Shown here: positions 20,487-28,310 of the stretch, one piece after another
Layout of the letters: each line of letters starts with the position of its first letter
Position numbering within the stretch: the first letter of the stretch is position 1
Made by a program: the position numbers and the translations under genes
The notes under the pieces: generated by a model
What the model saw: only the letters and a program-made list of their open reading frames with translations
What the model was told of the DNA's origin: nothing
Databases searched by the model: none
Source of the DNA: Burkholderiaceae bacterium
Lineage (GTDB): Bacteria; Pseudomonadota; Gammaproteobacteria; Burkholderiales; Burkholderiaceae_C
Length of the DNA: 64,000 nt
Assembly: GCA_024235995.1 (NCBI GenBank)
Contig: JACKLI010000001.1
Coordinates: forward strand, 3,534,001 to 3,598,000
Direction of reading: 5' to 3'

Positions 20487-20640
20487 GCTCTCTTTCATCC
20501 GGACTGTGACCGTCGGCCCCGGCATCGCACCGGGTCTGCTGACCCCGCGCCTTCAGGCCGAAGGCACGGGCGCTCGCGGGCTCCGGGCCGCAGGCCCGAT
20601 ACCGCCGGTGGGGACTTCCACCCCGCCCTGAGAACGCTGC
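20487..20640 (-). promoter_or_regulatory. FMN riboswitch (RFN element) upstream of ribH2
   Basis: Read on the minus strand, the region has the conserved RFN segments in order: TTCTCAGGGCGGGGTGGAAG, TCCCCACCGGCGGTA, a variable arm, GCCCGCGAGCG, GGTCAGCAGACCCGGTG, CCGGGGCCGACGGTCACAGT and CCGGATGAAAGAGAG. It ends about 95 bases before the ribH2 start. FMN binding should lower expression, by an expression-platform hairpin in 20392-20486. Confidence 0.95.
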
Positions 20641-20747
20641 GCGGCACTGCCGAAAGCTTGACGCCCCACAGGCTGCCGCGCGCCGCCATCTTAGCCTCGG
20701 CGGTGGCCCCGCCATGCCGCGCAGGCGACAAGGCCGACTTCGATGAC

Positions 20748-20811
20748 TATTTTATTGATAGCTAATTGCGCTTGCTGTATGCCGGCCACAGGCCGAAAAT
20801 GTTCAAAATCA
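20748..20811 (+). repeat. Dispersed GATAGCT repeat, copy B
   Basis: TTGATAGCTAATTGCGCTTG, CTGTATGCCGGCCACAGGCC and GAAAATGTTCAAAATC follow the family consensus closely. It fills the gap between the FMN riboswitch and the 3' end of the DUF808 gene, and its last bases contribute the stop codon region of that gene. Confidence 0.65.
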
Positions 20812-21783
20812 TGACGCCGCTGCAGCCTTGGGTCGCAGCTTGCCCACCAAGCTGACCACCCCCATCGCGAGCGCGCCCACGACGACGCCCGTCACGGCGT
20901 TGAAGCCCAGGGTGACGAGCGAGGCGGCCAGCGCCGCCAGGCCGCGGGTCCAGTCGTCCAGCAGGTGGTGCAAGGCCGGCACGCCATGGACGATGATGCC
21001 GCCGCCCACCAGAAACATCGCCGCCGTGCCGGCCACCGACAGGCCCTTCATCAGCCACGGCGCCAGCGCCAGGATGGCGCGGCCCAGGCCTTGCGCGGCG
21101 GCGCTGGCGCGCCGGCTCAGCCACAGGCCCGCATCGTCCAGCTTGACGATGCCGCCCACCAGGCCGTAGACCCCCGCCGTCATGACGAGGGCGATGCCCA
21201 CCAGCACCGCCACCTGCGTCCAGAAGCCGGCCTGCGCCACCGTGCCCAGGGTGATGGCGATGATCTCGGCCGACAGGATGAAGTCGGTGCGCACGGCACC
21301 CTTGATCTTGTCTTTTTCCAGCGCCGCCAGGTCGACGGCGGGGTCGGCCAGCGCCGCCTCCAGCTCGGCGGCGTGCGCGTCGTCCTCGGCCTTGGGGTGC
21401 AGCAGCTTGTGCGCCAGTTTCTCGAACCCCTCGAAGCACAGATAGGCGCCGCCCACCATCAGGAGCGGCGTGACCGCCCAGGGCGCGAAGGCGCTGACCA
21501 GCAGCGCGGCCGGCACCAGGATGGCCTTGTTGACGAGCGAGCCCTTGGCCACCGCCCACACCACCGGGATCTCGCGGCTGGCCGCCACGCCGCTGACCTG
21601 CTGGGCATTCAGCGCCAGGTCGTCGCCCAGCACGCCGGCGGTCTTGTTCGCCGACAGCTTGGTCAGGGCCGCCACGTCGTCGGTCATGGCGGCGGCCTTT
21701 TGGGCCGAGATCTTGGTCATGGCGGCAACGTCGTCCAGCACGGTGGCGATGTCGTCGAGCAGGGCCAGCAGGCTGGATGCCAT
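20809..21783 (-). CDS. DUF808 (YedI-like) membrane protein
   Basis: A 324-residue inner-membrane protein. The N-terminus MASSLLALLDDIATVLDDVAAM and the imperfect helical repeats MTKISAQKAAAMTDDVAALT are the DUF808 signature, followed by DDLALNAQQVSG and several transmembrane helices (for example around residues 90-115, 175-200, 210-230, 265-290 and 300-318). FILSAEIIAITLGTV is highly conserved in the family. Function is unknown. The start at 21783 is supported by AAAGGAA upstream. It lies 37 bases downstream of dusC on the same strand. Confidence 0.85.
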   Translation of the reverse strand: MASSLLALLDDIATVLDDVAAMTKISAQKAAAMTDDVAALTKLSANKTAGVLGDDLALNAQQVSGVAASREIPVVWAVAKGSLVNKAILVPAALLVSAFAPWAVTPLLMVGGAYLCFEGFEKLAHKLLHPKAEDDAHAAELEAALADPAVDLAALEKDKIKGAVRTDFILSAEIIAITLGTVAQAGFWTQVAVLVGIALVMTAGVYGLVGGIVKLDDAGLWLSRRASAAAQGLGRAILALAPWLMKGLSVAGTAAMFLVGGGIIVHGVPALHHLLDDWTRGLAALAASLVTLGFNAVTGVVVGALAMGVVSLVGKLRPKAAAAS

Positions 21784-21820
21784 GGAGAGTTCCTTTCCTG
21801 GATTGCGCGCGGATTTTGGT

Positions 21821-22858
21821 TTATGCGACGGTTTCGGCCTCTGGCCCGCATGCAGCAAGCTCAGTCAGCTCTTGATTTTGCAGCAACCAGGCCGAGATGG
21901 CCTCGGGCTCGTTGCTCGGGCGCAGCGCGTCGAAGGCCTGCTGGGCCTCGGGGTAGGCGTGCCGCAGGTGGTTCAGCCACTGCTTCAGGCGCCCGGCGCG
22001 ATGGCGGCGCTCGACGCGGCCGCACACGTCCTGCCAGAACTCGGCCAGCAGCGGCACGACCCGCGGCCAGGGCAGCGCGGCGACGGCCGGGTCCAGCCCC
22101 GCCACGGCGCCCGCCTGGCCGGCGTCGTGCCGGCGAATGGCGCGCCCCAGCGCCGGCCGGCGCACCAGGCCGCGGCCCAGCATCAGCGCGCCGCAGCCCG
22201 TGACCGCGCGGCAGCGCAGGGCGTCATCCACCGTCCAGATGTCGCCGTTGGCGACCACGGGCAGGCGCACCTGCTGCCGCACGGCGGCAATCGACTCCCA
22301 GTACGCCGGCGGCCGGTAGCCCTGCGCCTTGGTGCGCGCGTGCACGGCCAGCTCGCTGGCGCCGCCGGCCTCCAGCGCCTGGGCGCACTCCAGCGCGCGC
22401 CGGTCGTCGTCGATGCCCAGGCGCATCTTGGCCGACACCGGCACCGCGGCCGGCACCGCGCGGCGCACGGCGGCCACGATGGCGTGCATCAGCTCGGGCT
22501 CGTCCATCAGCACCACGCCGCCGCGGTGGCGGTTCACCGTCTTGGCGGGGCAGCCGAAGTTCAGGTCGATGCCGGCCGGCCGCAGCTCGGCCAGGCGCGC
22601 CGCGTTCTCGGCCAGGCACACCGGGTCGCTGCCCAGCAGCTGCGGACGCACCGGCACCCCCGACAGCGTGCGGCTGCCGCGCAACAGCTCGGGCACGACG
22701 CGCGTGAAGCTGCGCAGCGGCAGCAGCTGGTCGGTCACGCGGATGAACTCGGACACGCAGCGGTCCACGCCAGCCACCCTTGTGAGCACGGTGCGCAGGC
22801 CGTGGTCGAGCAGGCCCTCCATGGGCGCAAGAATCAAGGTCGGCGGGTTTGCGGTCAC
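21821..22858 (-). CDS. dusC: tRNA-dihydrouridine synthase (DusC/DusA family)
   Basis: FMN enzyme (345 residues) that reduces a specific uridine in tRNA to dihydrouridine. Motifs include LILAPMEGLLDHGLR (FMN phosphate region), LNFGCPAKTVNRHRGG with the catalytic cysteine, VSAKMRLG, VHARTKAQGY and VVANGDIW, in the usual order. The helical C-terminal domain is present. GTG at 22858 is the best start because it places the protein at VTANPPTLILAPMEG; the longer frame upstream is not family-like. The last 18 or so residues appear to be encoded by a degenerate dispersed repeat. Confidence 0.9.
   Translation of the reverse strand: MTANPPTLILAPMEGLLDHGLRTVLTRVAGVDRCVSEFIRVTDQLLPLRSFTRVVPELLRGSRTLSGVPVRPQLLGSDPVCLAENAARLAELRPAGIDLNFGCPAKTVNRHRGGVVLMDEPELMHAIVAAVRRAVPAAVPVSAKMRLGIDDDRRALECAQALEAGGASELAVHARTKAQGYRPPAYWESIAAVRQQVRLPVVANGDIWTVDDALRCRAVTGCGALMLGRGLVRRPALGRAIRRHDAGQAGAVAGLDPAVAALPWPRVVPLLAEFWQDVCGRVERRHRAGRLKQWLNHLRHAYPEAQQAFDALRPSNEPEAISAWLLQNQELTELAACGPEAETVA
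21835..21880 (-). repeat. Degenerate dispersed repeat, copy I, at the 3' end of dusC
   Basis: On the minus strand it reads AAGAGCTGACTGAGCTTGC, then TGCATGCGGGCCAGAGGCC. The CTTGCTGCATGCGGGC..AGAGGCC part fits the consensus well. It encodes the tail TELAACGPEAETVA of DusC. Confidence 0.5.
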
Positions 22859-22956
22859 GCCCGGATTGTCGCTGCAAGCTTCGCGTGGGCTACCATCGAC
22901 CTTTTGCCCGCGCTGCCGACGGCCGCGCTGGCGCAACGAACATCGAAGGGGGTCGC

Positions 22957-23475
22957 ATGATGAGCGGTTTTTCCAAACCGGCGCTGGGCACGATGGCTGC
23001 GCTGGCGCTGCTGGCCGGCGCGGCGCTGGCACAACCCGCGCCACCGCGCGGTGCGGCGGCGCCCGCGGCATCGGCCAGCGCGCCCGCCTACACCGCCGGC
23101 GACGGCCGGCAGGGCACGTTCAAGACCGTGCGGGGCACGGTCACGCGGGTGCACGAAGGCACCCACAGCCCGGCTGCGGAGGGCGATCCGATCTGGGTCG
23201 GCGACCGCGTGCTCAGCGGCCCGAAGAGCGCCGCCGCGCTGACCCTGCTCGACGGCACGGTGCTGTCACTCGGCCCCGACAGCTCCGTCGACCTGGCGCA
23301 GTTCGACTTCGACCCCACCACGCAGGAGGGCAACGTGCTGATCGCCCTGGCCAAGGGCAGCCTGCGCCTGGTCACGGGCCTGATCGCCAAGCTGCGGCCC
23401 GAACAGGTCAAGGTGACCACTCCCACCACCGTGATCGGGGTGCGTGGCACCGATTTCATCGTGGAGCAGAACTGA
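22957..23475 (+). CDS. FecR-domain secreted protein
   Basis: A 172-residue exported protein. A signal peptide (about 1-25, ALLAGAALAQ) is followed by a Pro/Ala-rich stretch and a FecR-type beta domain: KTVRGTVTRVHEG, GDRVLSG, TLLDGTVLSLGPDSSVDLAQ and the terminal TTPTTVIGVRGTDFIVE. There is no anti-sigma or transmembrane helix beyond the signal, so this is the free FecR module rather than a FecR sigma regulator. ATG 22957 follows AAGGGGG. It shares its last base with the next gene, so the two are coupled. It is divergent from dusC. Confidence 0.82.
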   Translation: MMSGFSKPALGTMAALALLAGAALAQPAPPRGAAAPAASASAPAYTAGDGRQGTFKTVRGTVTRVHEGTHSPAAEGDPIWVGDRVLSGPKSAAALTLLDGTVLSLGPDSSVDLAQFDFDPTTQEGNVLIALAKGSLRLVTGLIAKLRPEQVKVTTPTTVIGVRGTDFIVEQN

Positions 23476-24062
23476 TGCGCGCCGCCAGCATCCTCAGCCT
23501 GATCGCCCTGCTGTGCGCCGGCTGCGCCGCGCCCGCCACGCGCGTCGTGCTGCTGCCCCAGGCACGCGGCACCGGCGCGGTGGAAGTGACCACCCCCACC
23601 ACCAGCCAACGCCTGGACCATGGCTACGCCGAGGCCGCGGTGCAAGGCAGCGGCGCCATCGCCCTGAAGCAGCTCGACGCCGAGCAGGTCAAATCCCGCC
23701 ACGGGCCGCTGCTGGCCGTGCAGCCGGCGTCGGCGCAGGACTTCACCCTGTATTTCGAAACCGGCGGCACCGAGCTGACCGCGCAGTCCCGGGCCAACCT
23801 GGAGGCCGTGCTGGCACAGGCACGGGCGCGGCCCGGCGGCGAAATCGTGGTCACCGGCCATACCGACCGCGTCGGCTCGATGGAGAGCAACGACGCGCTG
23901 TCGCTGCAGCGCGCGCGCGCCATTCGCGAGCGCATCATCGCCGACGGCTTCGACCCCAACCGCATCATGGCCGTGGGCCGGGGCGAGCGCGAACCCGCCG
24001 TCGACACCCCCGACGAAGTGGCCGAGCCGCGCAACCGGCGCAGCGAGGTCATCGTGCGATGA
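23475..24062 (+). CDS. OmpA-domain lipoprotein
   Basis: A 195-residue lipoprotein (lipobox LLCAGC) with an N-terminal domain of unknown role and a C-terminal OmpA-like peptidoglycan-binding domain: FETGGTELTAQSRANLEAV, VTGHTDRVGSMESNDALSLQ, RNRRSEVIV. It probably links the outer membrane to the cell wall. It overlaps the FecR-domain gene by one base and the following cytochrome gene by four (ATGA), so all are translated together. In other Comamonadaceae FecR and OmpA-lipoprotein genes are often followed by a CHASE2 cyclase; here they are followed by cytochromes. Confidence 0.85.
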   Translation: MRAASILSLIALLCAGCAAPATRVVLLPQARGTGAVEVTTPTTSQRLDHGYAEAAVQGSGAIALKQLDAEQVKSRHGPLLAVQPASAQDFTLYFETGGTELTAQSRANLEAVLAQARARPGGEIVVTGHTDRVGSMESNDALSLQRARAIRERIIADGFDPNRIMAVGRGEREPAVDTPDEVAEPRNRRSEVIVR

Positions 24063-24826
24063 GGGCTGGGCGCGGCCGCCTGCTGCCCCGGCCGGCCCTC
24101 TTGCGCACCTTGGTGATGCTGGCCGCCAGCGCGCTGGCAAGCGCCGCGCTGCAGGCAGCGCCCCCCTTCGAAGACACCATGGCCCAGCGCACCATGGCCT
24201 GCACCGCCTGCCACGGCGAGCAGGGCCGCGCCGGCCCCGACGGCTACTACCCGCGCCTGGCCGGCAAGCCCGCCGGCTACCTGTACAACCAGCTGCTCAA
24301 CTTTCGCGACGGCCGGCGCCAGTACGGGCTGATGATCCACATGGTGGACGTGCTGAGCGACGCCTACCTGATAGACATCGCCCGGCACTTCGCCGCGCTG
24401 GACGTGCCCTACCCGCCCCCCGCCGCGCCGGCCCGGCCGCCGGCCGCCGCCGTGCTGCAGCGCGGGCGCACACTGGCCCTGCAGGGCGACGCCGCCCGGC
24501 GCCTGCCGGCCTGCGCCGCCTGCCATGGCCAGGCGCTGATGGGCGTGCAGCCGCGCTTTCCGGCCCTGCTGGGCCTGCCGGCCGACTACCTGACGGCACA
24601 GCTGGGCGGCTGGAAAACCGGCCAGCGCCAGGCCCACGCGCCCGACTGCATGGCCGAGGTGGTGCGCCGCCTGAGCGATGCCGACGCCCACGCCGTCGTC
24701 AGCTGGCTGGCCAGCCAGCCCGTGCCCGCGCAGGCCCACCCGGCGCCGGCGCCCGCGCAAGACCGCCCGCCCGCGCCCGACCTGCGCTGCGGCAGCGCCC
24801 CCCTGCCGTCAGAGGCCGCCCGGTGA
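24059..24826 (+). CDS. Di-heme cytochrome c (c4-like)
   Basis: A 255-residue exported protein with two haem-binding CxxCH motifs, CTACHG near residue 46 and CAACHG near 156, each followed by a helical cytochrome domain (PRLAGKPAGYLYNQLLNFRDG is typical of cytochrome c4 / c553 families). A signal sequence precedes residue 35. The C-terminus is Pro/Ala-rich and ends in a free cysteine region. It starts within the OmpA gene stop (ATGA) and overlaps the next cytochrome gene by four bases. Role: periplasmic electron transfer; partner unknown. Confidence 0.85.
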   Translation: MRAGRGRLLPRPALLRTLVMLAASALASAALQAAPPFEDTMAQRTMACTACHGEQGRAGPDGYYPRLAGKPAGYLYNQLLNFRDGRRQYGLMIHMVDVLSDAYLIDIARHFAALDVPYPPPAAPARPPAAAVLQRGRTLALQGDAARRLPACAACHGQALMGVQPRFPALLGLPADYLTAQLGGWKTGQRQAHAPDCMAEVVRRLSDADAHAVVSWLASQPVPAQAHPAPAPAQDRPPAPDLRCGSAPLPSEAAR

Positions 24827-26115
24827 AACGCCTGACCCGCATCCTGGCCGCTGCCGCGGCCGTGCTGCTGCTGGCGCTGGCGGCGCTGTGGCAGATCAAC
24901 TTCAACGACGGCGTCGACCTCGAGCAGCCACCGATCCCGGTGACCGACGCGCAGGCCCAGCTGCAGCGCGGCGCCTACCTGGCGCGCGTGGGCAACTGCC
25001 TGGCCTGCCACACCGCGCGCGGCGGCGCCACCGGCGCCGGCGGGCGGCCGATCGCCACCGACTTCGGCACCGTCTTCACCAGCAACCTCACGCCCGACCC
25101 CGCGCACGGCATCGGCCGCTGGTCGGCGGCGGCGTTCTGGCGCGCCCTGCACCACGGCCGCGCGGCCGACGGCCGCCTGCTGGTGCCGGTGTTTCCTTAC
25201 ACGCACACCACCCTGCTCACGCGCGCCGACTCCGACGCGCTGTACGCCTGGTTCCGCCAGTTGCCCCCCAGCCCCGCGCCCACCCCGCCCAACGCGCTGC
25301 GCTGGCCCTACGGCACGCAGGCCGCGCTGGCGGTGTGGCGCGCGCTGTACTTCCGGCCCGGCAGCTGGCAGCCCGAGCCGGCGCAGGACGCGCGCTGGAA
25401 CCGGGGCGCCTACCTGGTGCGCGGCGTGGCGCACTGCTCGGCCTGCCACGCCACGCGCGACGCGCTGGGCGGCGCCGACTGGCGCCAGATGCGCGGCAGC
25501 CTGCTGGGCGGGCAGGGCTGGTACGCGCCCTCGCTGCACGACGCGCGCGAGGCCGGCCTGGCCGACTGGCCAACGGCCGACATCGCCCGCCTGCTGCAAA
25601 CCGGCGTCACCGAACACGGCCGCGCCAGCGGCCCCATGGCCGAGGTGGTGCGGCACGGCACCCAGTACCTGAGCGACGAGGATGCCGCCGCCATGGCGAC
25701 CTATCTGAAGGCCCTGCCGCAGGCCACCGCGCCGGCCGCGCCCGCGCCGCACACACCCAGCCCGCTGGCCCTGGCCGGCGCCAGGCTGTACGACAAGCAC
25801 TGCGCCCAATGCCACGGCGCGCAGGGCCAGGGCATGGGCGGCCTGGCCTATCCGCCGCTGGCGGGCAACCGCGCCGTCACCATGGCGCCAGCCGACAACC
25901 TGCTGCAGCACGTGCTGTACGGTGGCTTCAACGCCGCCACCGCCGGCTACCCGCGGCCCTTCGGCATGCCGCCCTTCGTGCTCACGCTCGGCGACGCCGA
26001 GATCGCCGCCGTGCTGAGCTACGTGCGCACGGCCTGGGGCAACTCGGCCAGCGAGCTCAGCGCGCTCGAGGTGCACGGCCTGCGCCAGCGCAACGCGCCC
26101 ACGCCGAAGCACTGA
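24823..26115 (+). CDS. Tri-heme cytochrome c, alcohol/aldose dehydrogenase subunit type
   Basis: A 430-residue protein anchored or exported by an N-terminal hydrophobic helix (LAAAAAVLLLALAALW). It has three CxxCH haem motifs: CLACH, CSACH and CAQCH. GAYLARVGNCLACHTARGG, FTSNLTPD and YPPLAGNRAV are hallmarks of the membrane cytochrome subunit of PQQ- or FAD-dependent alcohol, aldehyde and gluconate dehydrogenases. No dehydrogenase large subunit is adjacent; it is paired with a di-heme cytochrome. GTG start at 24823. It probably passes electrons to the quinone pool or a terminal oxidase. Confidence 0.88.
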   Translation: MKRLTRILAAAAAVLLLALAALWQINFNDGVDLEQPPIPVTDAQAQLQRGAYLARVGNCLACHTARGGATGAGGRPIATDFGTVFTSNLTPDPAHGIGRWSAAAFWRALHHGRAADGRLLVPVFPYTHTTLLTRADSDALYAWFRQLPPSPAPTPPNALRWPYGTQAALAVWRALYFRPGSWQPEPAQDARWNRGAYLVRGVAHCSACHATRDALGGADWRQMRGSLLGGQGWYAPSLHDAREAGLADWPTADIARLLQTGVTEHGRASGPMAEVVRHGTQYLSDEDAAAMATYLKALPQATAPAAPAPHTPSPLALAGARLYDKHCAQCHGAQGQGMGGLAYPPLAGNRAVTMAPADNLLQHVLYGGFNAATAGYPRPFGMPPFVLTLGDAEIAAVLSYVRTAWGNSASELSALEVHGLRQRNAPTPKH

Positions 26116-26235
26116 TTCATCCGTCGGCGATCCCGGCACCCGGCCACGCAGGCCGCCTATACTTTGCGGCCATACAAGGCACGCTCACCCCCAACAACCC
26201 CGGCCAGCCAGCAAAACCGCACGAGGGAGTCTCCG

Positions 26236-27393
26236 ATGGGTTTGATCTGGTTTTCCAACGCGCAGAACCGCACCGCCGCTCCGCAGGAGACGGACCGGCT
26301 CGCGCCCGGATCGCCGGCCGCCGCCCACGCCCCCGACGCCGACCCCCAGGGGCCGTCCTGGCAGGACATGGTGCGCCAGCTGGGCGAGGAAGTGGCCACC
26401 TCGCTGAACACCGCCAACGAGCAGCTCACGCGCCTGAACCGGCTGGAGCCCGGCCTGGTGCGCAGCCTGGCGCCGATCCAGGACGCGGTGGAGCGCGCCC
26501 GCCAGGCCGGCATGGCCGCGCAGCACGTGCTGCGCCTGTGCGAGGACCCGCCGCCACAGCGGCGCGAGGTGCTCAACCTGGCCGACGTCGCGCACGCCGC
26601 GCTCACCGCCCGCAGCGACTGGCTGCGCCGCCGGCGCATCGGCGTGCGCAAGGGCTTTTCGGCGGCGCTGGTGTACGCCGACTCCAGCCTGCTGTACCAG
26701 CTCATCGACGAGCTGCTGCTGTGGGTGGGCCAGCTGGGCGCCGACATCGCCATCAGCGTGGAGTCCTCGCAAAGCACCGGCCGGCCGCGCCTGCAGGTGA
26801 TCTCGCACCGCGCGCCCGCCACCGCGCCGGCGGCCGTCTGGCGCGGCGTGCGCTGGGTGCTGTGGCACCAGCTGGCGCGCGCGCTGGACGCGCAGACCGA
26901 GCTGGACCTGAAGGAGCAGCACGTGCGCATCAGCGTCAGCCTGCCGGCGGCCACGCCCGAGCAGATCGGCCGCGCCGCCGAGGAGCAGGTCGAGCCCTCC
27001 AGCGTGTCGGCCGGCATCGCGGGCTGCCGCGTGCTCATCGTCTCCAACAACGCGCAGCGGCGCGCCCAGTGCCTGCAGGCGCTGGCCGGCTACGGCCTGA
27101 TCATGGACAGCGCCGAGGACACGCACCAGGCGCGCCAGCAGGCCCTGCAGCGCCTGCCCGACGCCGTGGTGTACGACGCCAGCGTCGCGCCGCGCGACGT
27201 CGGCGTGCTGCGCGCGCAGCTGCTGGAAAGCGCCGGCACGCCCACGGCCTTCATCGAGATCCAGGACCAGGCCGGCATCGCCGACTTTCACGCCTCCACC
27301 GTCGGCGCCGAATCCACCGGCCACGTCTCGGCCGCGGCGCTGAACCAGGCCCTGGGGCCGGCCCTGGTGTTCGAGCTGTGCCGGGTGCTGTGA
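26236..27393 (+). CDS. Degenerate histidine kinase/receiver-like protein, function unknown
   Basis: A 385-residue cytoplasmic protein without membrane segments. Residues about 45-100 are helical; residues about 115-235 look like a decayed GHKL ATPase fold (DSSLLYQLIDELLLWVGQLG resembles an N-box region but lacks the canonical Asn; no G boxes). From about 255 there is a receiver-like fold (CRVLIVSNNAQRRAQCLQAL, PDAVVYDAS) with the acidic pair replaced by SNN. It may be a non-catalytic signalling scaffold. ATG 26236 has GAGGGAG upstream, and TATACT at 26157-26162 could be its -10 box. Assignment is by fold impression only. Confidence 0.5.
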   Translation: MGLIWFSNAQNRTAAPQETDRLAPGSPAAAHAPDADPQGPSWQDMVRQLGEEVATSLNTANEQLTRLNRLEPGLVRSLAPIQDAVERARQAGMAAQHVLRLCEDPPPQRREVLNLADVAHAALTARSDWLRRRRIGVRKGFSAALVYADSSLLYQLIDELLLWVGQLGADIAISVESSQSTGRPRLQVISHRAPATAPAAVWRGVRWVLWHQLARALDAQTELDLKEQHVRISVSLPAATPEQIGRAAEEQVEPSSVSAGIAGCRVLIVSNNAQRRAQCLQALAGYGLIMDSAEDTHQARQQALQRLPDAVVYDASVAPRDVGVLRAQLLESAGTPTAFIEIQDQAGIADFHASTVGAESTGHVSAAALNQALGPALVFELCRVL

Positions 27394-27530
27394 ACCACCC
27401 CCAGGCTACGCGGACTGCGTTCCGCTTCGCCCGGTGCTTGCCGCCAGACGCTGCGGCCCTTCGGTCTGTCCAGACCTGCGCAGGCAGGTCTGGAGCCGCA
27501 GACCTCAGCCCCCTCGAAGGGGGCATCGCC
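27394..27530. repeat. Structured intergenic element before the RluA gene
   Basis: This GC-rich stretch holds a perfect 9-bp hairpin CCAGACCTG (27470-27478) / CAGGTCTGG (27485-27493), an outer imperfect pairing of TGCGGC with GCCGCA, and CCCCTCGAAGGGGG. No gene was recognised. It looks like one of the mosaic intergenic repeats common in Comamonadaceae. Confidence 0.4.
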
Positions 27531-27610
27531 AGTGATCGGGGAAACCCCGGCCACGGCGATCGCTGACCGGGCCTGCTCCGCGGCCATAGGGCTCTTTGGG
27601 CTCGATGCGT

Positions 27611-27668
27611 TATTGACTACCATAATGATAGCTAGTTACGCTGATCCAGCGGGGGCTATCGGCCCATT
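27611..27668 (+). repeat. Dispersed GATAGCT repeat, copy F, covering the start of the RluA gene
   Basis: ATAATGATAGCTAGTTACGC, TGATCCAGCGGGGGCTATCGG and CCC match the 5' two-thirds of the family; the TTCAAAT tail is missing. The ATG in ATAATGATAGC is in frame with the pseudouridine synthase. Confidence 0.55.
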
Positions 27669-28305
27669 CGACGACGAATGGCTGGTGCACGAGGACGCCG
27701 CCCTGCTGGTGCTGGACAAGCCCGCCGGCCTGCTGGCGGTGCCCGGCCGCGGCGCCGACAAGGCCGACTGCCTGAGCGCACGCGCGCAGCGGCGCTGGCC
27801 CGATGCGCTCGTCGTGCACCGGCTCGACCAGGCCACCAGCGGCCTGATGCTGCTGGCCCGCGGCGCGGCCGTGCAGCGCGCCCTGAGCCAGGCCTTTGCC
27901 GAGCGCCGCGTGCACAAGCGCTACGAAGCCCTGGTGCACGGCCAGCTGCCCGACGCCGAGGCCGCCGACGGCTGGGGCCTGATCGAGCTGCCGCTGCGCC
28001 TGGACTGGCCGCGGCGCCCGCGCAGCATCGTCGACGCCGCGCACGGCAAGCCCAGCCGCACGCGCTGGCGGGTGCTGCGGCGCGATGCCGCCCGCGACAC
28101 CACCCGGCTGGCGCTGGAGCCCGTCACCGGCCGCTCGCACCAGCTGCGCGTGCACCTGCAGGCCATCGGCCACCCCATCGTCGGCGACACCCTGTACGGC
28201 CCGCCCGACAGCGCCGCGCGGCTGATGCTGCACGCCCGCGCGCTGCGGCTGGCGCACCCCCTGGGCGGCCCCGAACTGGTGCTGCAGCGGCCACCGCCGT
28301 TCTGA
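27625..28305 (+). CDS. RluA-family 23S rRNA/tRNA pseudouridine synthase
   Basis: RNA uridine isomerase of 226 residues. The catalytic motif is VVHRLDQATSGLMLLAR with the nucleophilic aspartate near residue 68. LLVLDKPAGLLAVPG, RVHKRYEALV, LEPVTGRSHQLRVHL and HPIVGDTLYG confirm the RluA family. There is no S4 domain. It resembles the RluA/TruC size class; the target uridine is unknown. The start is uncertain: ATG 27625 lies inside a dispersed repeat and has no Shine-Dalgarno, while an in-frame ATG at 27532 reads through structured intergenic DNA. I prefer 27625. Confidence 0.85.
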   Translation: MIASYADPAGAIGPFDDEWLVHEDAALLVLDKPAGLLAVPGRGADKADCLSARAQRRWPDALVVHRLDQATSGLMLLARGAAVQRALSQAFAERRVHKRYEALVHGQLPDAEAADGWGLIELPLRLDWPRRPRSIVDAAHGKPSRTRWRVLRRDAARDTTRLALEPVTGRSHQLRVHLQAIGHPIVGDTLYGPPDSAARLMLHARALRLAHPLGGPELVLQRPPPF

Positions 28306-28310
28306 GAAGA

